The notes under the pieces are model-generated. The model was not told the origin of the DNA and ran no database searches. It saw nothing but the letters and a program-made list of their open reading frames with translations. From contig NZ_FOHV01000026.1 in assembly GCF_900111395.1 (NCBI RefSeq), positions 1-36,810 of the forward strand: a stretch of DNA of 36,810 nucleotides, written 5' to 3'. Positions 1-8,000 of the stretch are shown piece after piece. Source of the stretch: Thorsellia anophelis DSM 18579. Its GTDB lineage: Bacteria > Pseudomonadota > Gammaproteobacteria > Enterobacterales > Thorselliaceae. Each line of letters begins with the position of its first letter. Position 1 is the first letter of the stretch. Both the position numbers and the translations under genes were made by a program.

Positions 1-43
1 GTATTGAGCTAACTCATACTAATTACCCGAGAGGCTTAACCTT
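1..43 (+). rRNA. rrl: 23S ribosomal RNA, 3' end (partial)
   Basis: The first 43 bases match the conserved 3' terminus of gammaproteobacterial 23S rRNA, including the ending GAGGCTTAACCTT. The rest of the gene lies upstream of the window. The spacer that follows (44-209) begins with ACACCGAAGGTGTTTTGGTG, resembling the enterobacterial 23S-5S spacer that helps form the RNase III processing stem, and it holds no tRNA. Confidence 0.95.
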
Positions 44-209
44 ACAACACCGAAGGTGTTTTGGTGAGTGACTTGAAAGAGTAGAGAGAGAAGTGTGATT
101 GATAGAGTCGGATATCTAGAAATGGATGATAAGACTAGATTAAACTAAACTAAACAAGACTAAAAAAAGTGACTAATCAGAGCTTATTCCAAAGAAGAGC
201 GCACAGAAT

Positions 210-328
210 TGCTTGGCGGCAATAGCATTGTGGACCCACCTGACTCCATACCGAACTCAGAAGTGAAACGCAATAGCGCCGATGGTAGTGTGGGGTCTCC
301 CCATGCGAGAGTAGGACACTGCCAGGCA
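210..328 (+). rRNA. rrf: 5S ribosomal RNA
   Basis: About 119 nt closely match E. coli 5S rRNA. The 5' end TGCTTGGCGGC pairs with the 3' end GCCAGGCA, and the internal blocks CCGAACTCAGAAGTGAAACG and GGTAGTGTGGGGTCTCCCC are conserved. It is the last gene of the rRNA operon, because a terminator follows at about 386-424. The exact ends may shift by one or two bases. Confidence 0.96.
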
Positions 329-385
329 CCAAACTTATATTAATAAAATTTTAATACCTTATAAGCGTTAAAAACAAAATTTAAA

Positions 386-424
386 CAAAAAAAATCCTCA
401 TAGAAATATGAGGATTTTTTTTGT
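386..424 (+). terminator. Intrinsic terminator of the rRNA operon
   Basis: An 8-bp stem ATCCTCAT/ATGAGGAT (394-401 and 408-415) with a 6-nt loop is extended by an A-tract before it and a long T-tract after it. This is a textbook Rho-independent terminator placed right after 5S rRNA. The A/T flanks make it potentially bidirectional. Confidence 0.9.
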
Positions 425-450
425 TTTTCTTTTTACTGTAATGCTATAAT
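421..450 (+). promoter_or_regulatory. Candidate sigma-70 promoter for the DUF4184 gene
   Basis: A perfect -10 TATAAT lies at 445-450, with a TTGTTT -35-like hexamer at 421-426 (18-bp spacer). It overlaps the tail of the rRNA terminator and sits about 80 bases before the next start codon. The -35 match is poor, so the call rests mainly on the -10 box and its position. Confidence 0.4.
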
Positions 451-529
451 TTAAATTATACGCACATAAAAACAGTAAAAAATCAACTCTTAGACTATAA
501 ATTAATAATTGCTTTTAAGGTAATTTCAA

Positions 530-1324
530 ATGCCCTGGACATTTTCACACCCCGCTGCAGTAATTCCAATAGCTCGAATTTGTAACGGTAAAGTACCTGC
601 GATTGGTTTAGTAGTTGGGAGTTGTAGCCCCGATTTTGGATATTATCTCAATACATGGGATATAGCAACAAGGTCTCATAGCTTCGTTCACTCTCTATAC
701 ATAGCGCTACCAATTTGCTTGATTTTAATTGCAATTTTTAGCACTTTAAGAGATGGGGTACTGCAATTATTGCCAAAAATTTATAGTCAAGTTTTTGAAA
801 AATTCATACCTCAAATAGGCATTCCAAAATTTAGAAATCTATTTTTTATGGTAGTAGCAATAGTAATTGGCATATATAGCCATATAATATGGGACAGTTT
901 TACACATAATCCTAAATATTTTAGAGATTGGTGGCCTTTTATTGGTTATGTCTTTACAGTAAAGGGTATTGAGATTCCTTTTTTTAAAATATTACAGCAT
1001 TCAAGTTCTGTTATTGGGATAAGTCTATTACTTTACTGGCTTATAAAAACGGTTAATTTACACCGTAAACAACAAGTTAATCCGCTAAAATCTAAATCTA
1101 TTTCTTGGCAAGTAGTCTATCTTTTTTGCATAATTATAGTATGCGCTACATTGAGTATATTGAATTATGCTTATCGTTTTGAAATTAAAATATCCGAGTT
1201 GCATCATTTTCTTTTTATTAATGCAGTGCAAGGGGGAATGCTTGTATTTTGTTTTTTCTTGCTTTCAGCTGCTGCCTTGCAGATTAAAGTAGTTATTGAC
1301 AAGGTTGTAGGCAAAACAATTTAA
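530..1324 (+). CDS. DUF4184 family membrane protein
   Basis: This 264-residue protein begins MPWTFSHPAAVIP, the N-terminal signature of DUF4184 proteins, whose function is unknown. Conserved His and Asp residues follow (CSPDFGYY around residues 32-39, SHSFVHS around 49-55, SHIIWDSFTH around 117-126), a pattern reminiscent of metal-dependent membrane hydrolases, although no activity is established. Several hydrophobic stretches (around residues 57-70, 105-120, 160-170, 195-210 and 230-250) indicate a multi-pass inner-membrane protein. The ATG is preceded by a TAAGG-like ribosome binding site. It stands alone between the rRNA operon and nusB, with its own candidate promoter. Family assignment is confident; the role is unknown. 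Confidence 0.8.
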   Translation: MPWTFSHPAAVIPIARICNGKVPAIGLVVGSCSPDFGYYLNTWDIATRSHSFVHSLYIALPICLILIAIFSTLRDGVLQLLPKIYSQVFEKFIPQIGIPKFRNLFFMVVAIVIGIYSHIIWDSFTHNPKYFRDWWPFIGYVFTVKGIEIPFFKILQHSSSVIGISLLLYWLIKTVNLHRKQQVNPLKSKSISWQVVYLFCIIIVCATLSILNYAYRFEIKISELHHFLFINAVQGGMLVFCFFLLSAAALQIKVVIDKVVGKTI

Positions 1325-1459
1325 ACCAAAATAAGCCATTGACATTTAATATGCACTAAGATATTTCGCTCGCCAAATGAAAAAAACATAGATAATATAT
1401 TTTTTCAATATATACTCTAAAATAAAAGGATTAAGATAAAAAAAATAGAACAATTATGT

Positions 1460-1493
1460 TATAATTACAGATTAATCCTGACCTGTAATTATA
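1460..1493 (+). promoter_or_regulatory. nusB promoter -10 overlapping an 11-bp inverted repeat
   Basis: TATAAT at 1460-1465 is a perfect -10 hexamer. It forms the start of the left arm of an exact 11-bp inverted repeat, TATAATTACAG (1460-1470) and CTGTAATTATA (1483-1493), with a 12-nt spacer, ending 19 bases before the nusB start. No good -35 hexamer is visible at standard spacing. The repeat could be an operator or a 5'-leader hairpin. Confidence 0.45.
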
Positions 1494-1512
1494 TCTGTAT
1501 GAGAGGAAAATC

Positions 1513-1935
1513 GTGAACCCTAATGCCCGTCATCGTGCAAGAGAGTGTGCAGTTCAAGCACTCTATTCTTGGCAAGTATCCAAAAATCCAATAAATGAAG
1601 TTGAAGTCCATTTTATCGCTGAGCAAGATACTAAGGGCGCAGATCTACAGTATTTTCGTGAGTTGCTTTCAGGAGTGAGTTCAAATAAAAATACGCTTGA
1701 TCAACTTATGAACCCACATTTATCAAGAGAACTTGGAGAGTTGGGTGATATAGAATTAACGATTATTAGAATCGCTATTTATGAATTAGCTTATAGACAA
1801 GATGTTCCTCCTAAAGTCATTGTCAATGAAGCAATTGAGTTGGCTAAATCTTTTGGAGCAGAAGATAGCCATAAATTTGTTAATGGTGTTCTTGATAAAT
1901 TAATACCTCAACTAAGGACTAAAAAGATTATCTAA
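1513..1935 (+). CDS. nusB: Transcription antitermination factor NusB
   Basis: NusB binds boxA RNA together with ribosomal protein S10 (NusE) and assembles the antitermination complex that keeps RNA polymerase processive on rRNA operons. The 140-residue product matches E. coli NusB (139 residues) along its full length, including [14 protein letters not shown] near the N-terminus and [19 protein letters not shown] near the C-terminus. The start is GTG, supported by a GAGAGG ribosome binding site seven bases upstream and by alignment with the E. coli N-terminus. In E. coli nusB sits between ribE and thiL; here thiL follows after 110 bases but no riboflavin gene precedes it. A perfect inverted repeat overlaps the likely promoter. 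Confidence 0.97.
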   Translation: MNPNARHRARECAVQALYSWQVSKNPINEVEVHFIAEQDTKGADLQYFRELLSGVSSNKNTLDQLMNPHLSRELGELGDIELTIIRIAIYELAYRQDVPPKVIVNEAIELAKSFGAEDSHKFVNGVLDKLIPQLRTKKII

Positions 1936-2045
1936 AAATATGATTTGATAATCATAAGTTTCATGCAAACAATTAATCTCTTCAAAGGTTAATTGAATTA
2001 ATTAATTGCAAGGGATGGTTTACTCTTGCAATATGAGTTACTAAA

Positions 2046-3230
2046 ATGACTAATTCAATACGCTCTCCATTTGTAAGCCACTCTAAAGAATTCTCTTTAA
2101 TTCATAAATATTTCAATTTACCAGCCATTCAAAGAAGTAATAGCCCATACACAAATTTAGGTATTGGTGATGATTGTGCATTATTAGAAATTCCAAATGA
2201 TACTTTAATTGCTATTTCCACAGATACATTAGTTGAACATAGACACTTTTTAGTTAATACAGATCCTGCTGATATAGCTTATAAGGCTTTTATGGTTTCA
2301 ATTAGTGATTTAGCCGCAATGGGTGCAACCCCTCGTTGGGTTTCATTAGCATTAACGCTTCCAAGATTAGATGATCTTTGGCTAAATAGATTTAGTCTGC
2401 AGTTATTTAAATTACTTGATGCTTATGATATGCAACTTATTGGTGGTGATACTACAAAAGGGCCACTTGCAATTACATTGACAGTCCAAGGCACGTTACC
2501 TAAAGACACAGCTCTTAAGCGATCAAATGCTAAAGACGGAGATGCTATATTTTTAAGTGGCACTATAGGTAATAGTGCACTTGGTTTAAAAATGATTACA
2601 GATGTTTTGAATGATGAAATAAACATACATCATGTCGAACAGGATTTAGTTTCACAAAGGAATTTGATTCTGGATACGTTTTTACCAATCCATCATATAG
2701 ATATTGCTAAACCTCAATCTGAACACGTCACAGCAAGTAATTTAAATAAGAATCACACAAATGATCTAGGCTGGATGATAAATTGGTTAAAGGGATCGTA
2801 TCTATATCCAAAGGCTCAGGTTGAATTAGGGCTCGCTATAAGGGAAATAGCCAATAGTGCAATAGATATATCAGATGGTCTTGCATCTGATCTTAATCAT
2901 ATTTGTGCCTCAAGTGGATTATCTGCAAATGTGATTTTAGACTCACTTCCAATTAGTCAAACTTTTAAAAGCGTATACGAAAAGCGTAATATTAATCATA
3001 CTAAAGAAGAATTATTTAGCCTTGCATTATCAGGGGGCGATGACTATCAGCTGTGTTTTACGGTTGATAACGGATTAAAAGATGATATTGTAATATTGGG
3101 GAAGCAATTAAATATACCTCTTACATGCATAGGGAATATGAAAAAATCAAATGTTGCTGAAGTCTGCTATTTTCATGATGGCGACAAATATGAGCTAATA
3201 TTATCTGGCTTTGACCATTTTTCATCATAG
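2046..3230 (+). CDS. thiL: Thiamine-monophosphate kinase ThiL, with an internal insertion
   Basis: ThiL phosphorylates thiamine monophosphate with ATP to give thiamine pyrophosphate, the active cofactor. Family motifs are intact: GIGDDCAL (Mg/ATP loop), STDTLVEHRHF, SDLAAMGATPRW, GGDTTKGP, the region GTIGNSALGL (from residue 172), IDISDGLASDLNHI and SGGDDYQLCF. The protein has 394 residues against about 325 in E. coli. The extra length lies mostly between residues about 185 and 251, where roughly 45 residues rich in His, Asn and charged side chains interrupt a region that is short in E. coli. The downstream core resumes in frame (YLYPKAQVELG), so the gene looks functional. The ribosome binding site is weak. 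pgpA, its E. coli neighbour, is absent. Confidence 0.95.
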   Translation: MTNSIRSPFVSHSKEFSLIHKYFNLPAIQRSNSPYTNLGIGDDCALLEIPNDTLIAISTDTLVEHRHFLVNTDPADIAYKAFMVSISDLAAMGATPRWVSLALTLPRLDDLWLNRFSLQLFKLLDAYDMQLIGGDTTKGPLAITLTVQGTLPKDTALKRSNAKDGDAIFLSGTIGNSALGLKMITDVLNDEINIHHVEQDLVSQRNLILDTFLPIHHIDIAKPQSEHVTASNLNKNHTNDLGWMINWLKGSYLYPKAQVELGLAIREIANSAIDISDGLASDLNHICASSGLSANVILDSLPISQTFKSVYEKRNINHTKEELFSLALSGGDDYQLCFTVDNGLKDDIVILGKQLNIPLTCIGNMKKSNVAEVCYFHDGDKYELILSGFDHFSS

Positions 3231-3352
3231 TATTAATTTATAAGCTACAAAACTTTTGATAAACGGATTTAAATTACATATTACTCAGCGTTATAACTAA
3301 ACAGTGCTAGCAAGTTTTGATTAGGTCAAATTTCTTTAAGAGGTCATGAGCA

Positions 3353-4897
3353 ATGCAAAACAAGTTTGAACAAATTACTTTGTCTGAAGCAAAAGAAAAA
3401 TATACGTTAGATTTTTTTCCGTATTATATTGAAGACGTTTATCAAGATAAATTAATTACTGTTTTTCATGATGATATGATATTTGACAGTCTGGATATTG
3501 ATGATAAATTTTTCACAACCTCAATTGGAGGTTGTATTTTTTTGAAGAGCTTAACCGTTGATACGTCATTAATTCAAGCCGAACTTTATTTTGGGCCATT
3601 ATTTATTGTATTTGGTGATATTAAGGCAAAATCTATCTTTATAGGTGGGAGTGAATGCTTTTTCCGTGGCAATGTTGTAGCAGAGGATGTATTCATTGCA
3701 GGTGTCTATAATCATGGTATGTTAGACATAAAAGGTGAAATAATAACTAAAGTTCTTTATTCTTATGATCATGCTTTTAGTTACCCTCAAAATAGAGTGC
3801 ATGCGCAGGCTGTTATGATAAACGAAGAAGGTGATAATTCTTTAGATGGTATTTTTTTATCTGATTATATAGATGATGGCTCACTTAATGAAACTAATAT
3901 CTTAGCTGCTATGAGATTAGGAAAAAGTATCATTAAAGAAGGGACGATTCTTACAAAACAAGAGAAATTATTTTTTAAAGCTGAATCTACTGGGTTCACT
4001 AAGCTAGATTTGGATAATTTTGAATTAACGGAGCTGCCAGACTTTGTTGGTGATTATTCTACTTGGGTAGAGATAATACTTGATCGTAATAATTGTCCAA
4101 TACTACCTAGCTATTTCTCAAAATTCAGTGAACTTAAGGAATTAAGTCTTTATTATTGTGATTATAAAGAACTGCCTAAAGTCGTAACGGAAATTGTGAG
4201 TTTAGAAGCTCTTGATCTAAATTCTAACTACTTAAGCTCTTTACCTGATGAATTTGTAAAATTAAATAACTTGCAAACACTAAGCCTGCAAAATTGCCAA
4301 TTTTCGAGTGTCCCACAAATATTAACTCATTTGTCTATTCGTAATCTAAACCTTTCTAATCAACAAGTAGAACATTTTATTATGGAACCTATAGAATCTG
4401 TAAGATATTTAAATCTCAAGGGTAATAAAGGACTAAAATTACTCGGAGAGTTTCCAAATCTAGAAACGTTAGATATATCAGCTTGTCAGTTGCTAGAATT
4501 TCCGCTGGCGATTTTCAAATCAACAAAGCTTAAGAAATTATGTTTGCAAAGTAATTCGATGATAAGTGAATTTGTGCCTGAAATGAGTCAATTAACTGAG
4601 CTTGAGGAATTGAAATTTTCTAGAAATATAGGTGGATTAGAACACTTGAGGCACCTTAAAAAGTTGAGGAAAATTTCAATTACAGGATTTGATGCTACAA
4701 ATGAATTTATTGAAGCCCTACTTACACTTGAAAATTGGGTCGATATTGAGCTTGATGAGTTATTTACTCAAGATAAGATATGCCGCATTTTAGAAAGACC
4801 CAATTTGCAACGTTTTTATTACAAAGGAATGGAGGAGCTCCCAATTAATAAATTGCGAGAGCAAATGGCAGCTTGGAAAACTAAAAATCTAAAATAA
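3353..4897 (+). CDS. Leucine-rich-repeat protein with N-terminal beta-helix-like region
   Basis: I do not recognise an orthologue for this 514-residue protein. Residues about 50-150 show short alternating hydrophobic strands separated by Gly (for example GDIKAKSIFIGG, GNVVAEDVFIAG), the look of a bactofilin-like or other right-handed beta-helix. Residues about 215-450 carry leucine-rich repeats of roughly 22-24 residues (LEALDLNSNYLSSLPDEF, LQTLSLQNCQFSSVPQIL, and several more). There is no signal peptide or membrane segment, so it is probably cytoplasmic. The ATG has an AAGAGG site nine bases upstream. It is followed after about 150 bases by a giant DUF4132 gene on the same strand. LRRs normally serve as protein-binding surfaces, so a partner role is a reasonable inference. 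Confidence 0.7.
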   Translation: MQNKFEQITLSEAKEKYTLDFFPYYIEDVYQDKLITVFHDDMIFDSLDIDDKFFTTSIGGCIFLKSLTVDTSLIQAELYFGPLFIVFGDIKAKSIFIGGSECFFRGNVVAEDVFIAGVYNHGMLDIKGEIITKVLYSYDHAFSYPQNRVHAQAVMINEEGDNSLDGIFLSDYIDDGSLNETNILAAMRLGKSIIKEGTILTKQEKLFFKAESTGFTKLDLDNFELTELPDFVGDYSTWVEIILDRNNCPILPSYFSKFSELKELSLYYCDYKELPKVVTEIVSLEALDLNSNYLSSLPDEFVKLNNLQTLSLQNCQFSSVPQILTHLSIRNLNLSNQQVEHFIMEPIESVRYLNLKGNKGLKLLGEFPNLETLDISACQLLEFPLAIFKSTKLKKLCLQSNSMISEFVPEMSQLTELEELKFSRNIGGLEHLRHLKKLRKISITGFDATNEFIEALLTLENWVDIELDELFTQDKICRILERPNLQRFYYKGMEELPINKLREQMAAWKTKNLK

Positions 4898-4970
4898 CAG
4901 TATAGATTTGTCAGACAATTCGTAAAATATACAGATAAATCGAATGTGTGTAGTGCATTGAAGAGTGCCT

Positions 4971-4994
4971 TTAGTGCCTGAATTAAGGCGCTAA
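4971..4994 (+). other. Hairpin between the LRR gene and the DUF4132 gene
   Basis: TTAGTGCCT (4971-4979) and AGGCGCTAA (4986-4994) form a 9-bp stem with one G-U pair around a 6-nt loop. No T-run follows, so it is not a clear terminator. It could be a weak terminator or a leader structure of the downstream gene, about 50 bases before its start. Confidence 0.35.
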
Positions 4995-5047
4995 GATTTA
5001 TGTACTGAGTTTTATATGCTTAATAATTTTATTTTTTGGGGAATATG

Positions 5048-8000
5048 ATGAAAGAAATATTGTTAAACCTTGCTGATAAAAATGCTAAACCAATCAAAAG
5101 TTATTTAGAGCTGTTTATCGCGCTTGGTGAACTCGAACCCTCTGACTATCCAGAAGAATTGGCGCCACTTCGTGATATTCCAAAGCCGATATTTGAAATC
5201 TTTGTCATTATTTTATCTACACCATTACATTATTATGCATACGATAAAAAACAGTCTCGATATTTTATCACCTTACAATATAAATTATATACCTTAATGC
5301 AAGAAAAATTTTGGACTGATGAGGATATTGAACAAGTTTTTTCTTGGCTGTTAGGCGACAAATCTATAACAAAACACCTACTTCAAGCAGTTGATAGCAT
5401 ACAAAAAATGCCTTATCAATTAAATTATGAACGACGTTCGTATCGTAATCCATCAAATAAGTTTACGGTGTTACAGCGACAAATGCTTTTTTTGCGTAGT
5501 TTCCTTAATCATTATTGGTTAGAAGGACGAGTTCAAAAAAACACCGAACAAGAAAAAATAACTTCAGTTCAAAGGATATTATTTAAACCGCTTGATTTAA
5601 TAGAGCTGATTACCAATCAATATAATTATTCGTTTTTAGCAAATTTCATTGCAGTTGGCATTGATACGGACATGCCAGGGTTATTCCCGCTAATTGAATC
5701 AATAGTAAATAATCAACACCCAAGCGCTAAGATAAAAGTGGATTTGATAAGGGGACTATTATTGAGTGAACGCCCTAAGTCATGGAAATTAGTTGAGCAA
5801 TTAGTCTTGGTTGCTGGGAGGCAAGAGGGACTGAGACAAATAGTTTTTGAGTCATTAGATGAGTGTCATCCTAACGCTATTAGTTATTTTCTAAACGTTA
5901 TCCATGAGCATAAATTAGAGCGATTTTCCGCAGTTGTTAGGGCTATGTGTGTTTGGTGTGGTTTATTCATTGAGCCTAAGGAAACCAAAGCAATCAGCAA
6001 TATGTTAAATTGGATGCGAACATTTACCACTGATATTACGCTTGCGCATGCAACACTAAAAGATACAGATGAGAAAAACAGTTTAAAATTATATCTTGCA
6101 TTATGGGCAATTGGCGCATTTGAGATAAGCAATACACTTCCAATTTTATCAGAATATATTGAAGAAGGTACGGATCAAAAGAGATATATTGCAAGCTTAT
6201 TTTTAAAAGAAGTCATGAACGACGTGTTGACTTATCCACTTTATGCAAAAGCTTTGAGATTAGTTAACGTGACTGAACTATCTAGAATGAACGATCTTGA
6301 AGTTGGTTATATTGGGAATATTTTAGATGGATGCTATAGACTTGATTGGTTATTTTTCGCAGATGCTTCTACCAATATGGAACTATTTGATTATTTGTAT
6401 GATCAAATCATGGATAATAAATTAAAAGGAAAAGCAGTTAGTGGCCTTTTATTTAGCTGGGATAAAGCAGAATTTGAACCAAGTCTATTTTATCAGATTT
6501 TGTATAATTTAGTTGAAAATGATGAGGTTAGAATAGGTAAATTAATCAGTAATTATGAGTTAATGAATAGTGGTGCACGGCATTATTTAGTCACAAGTAT
6601 GTTGAATGAATATGAGTATAAAAATCATTTTAAGGGGCAATTTGAACTTCCTGTAGTGTCAGAATTGAAACGTACTTTAGCGTTTAAAGCAGCTCAGGAT
6701 AAAACTGAACATGCAATGAATACTGGGCTCACTGCGCTTAAAACAACTCAACTTGATATTATTGAATTAAAGCAATTATTTGAATTATTTAAGCGTAAAA
6801 AAAGCACTCTTCGTTCTGAACTGCTACAATTTTTCTCATTACAACCAAACGTACTTTTAACTGAGCTAATTGACACGAGTCTGACTATCAAAAATAGCCA
6901 GCAGCTATCTGCTTTAACTGAACTCATTAAGAATAATTTTGACAAAGTTGAAATTAAAGATAGGCTAACACATTGGATTGAGACACTTAATCAATTACAT
7001 CCTGAATCAGAAGAAGTTCAATCATTAAATCTCTTAAATAAAGACCCCGAGACAATAAGTAATAGTAAACAAAATGGAATTGAAACGCTCGGGCTCTATG
7101 ACGTTGATAAGATTAATCGAGAGGTTGAAATACTCTACGAGCCTACATCTGATTTTCCTAAATATATCGAACTCTATCCTTATGGATTGACTAAGCCACT
7201 TAAGGAAGTTCAGACGGAAATCGAAAAACTATACCAAATTTATCAGTCACATATGAACTATGAATATGAAATGCAAATTTATAGTGGCGAAAAAAGATTA
7301 GTTTTATTAGGTAATGAAATTGCCTATTCAAAATATTTTGATTGGCAACAAAAATGGGTGGCTAAATATGAGTATTTTCCTTTAAAAGAAGTGTGGTTAG
7401 ATTGGTTTAATGAAAGCGGCTTACAATTAACTGACCTTTGCATTATAAAGACAGCAGGTGAATTAGCTGATTCACTTTATTCTCGACTTAAGAATATTGA
7501 GCAATTTTACATACTCAGTCAGATTAAGACTTTTAAGAATCTTAATACGTATTACAATAATCCTCTAAATTGTATTATTTCTGCGCTAATTACCCATCTT
7601 ATGCCGTTGCAAAGTGAAAAAGTATTTGCTTATTTAAAAGATTTTCAATGCTATCAGATAGTTAATTTTATACAACCCTCATATACAGAGATTAAAGCAA
7701 TTTATGACGTTGCGAGTAATTCTAATGCAGTAAACATTTCATCTGCTAATCTAGAACTTTTTAATCAATTTGGTGGATTTTTGAGGCACCAAATTAAACC
7801 ATTAAACCAATTTACAAAAGAAGAAGTAAAATTCAGTTTTAATTTGAAAAAATGGTTAGGAACAATATCAAAAGAAATAAATATGAATCCTTTTTCTGAT
7901 AGCAATGATGTTGTAACACTTTATTTAGCCGCATATCAACATAAGCTAATCAATCGAGATGAATTATTTGAAATATTAGCTTCAGCTAGTCATATAAGTT

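Noticed and set aside
44-209. tRNA gene in the 23S-5S spacer or after 5S
   Set aside because: No acceptor stem, T-loop GTTCRA or CCA-type end was found; the spacer looks like a normal processing spacer.
5036-5047. TTG start for the DUF4132 protein
   Set aside because: No ribosome binding site precedes it; the GGGGA just after it fits the ATG at 5048 better.
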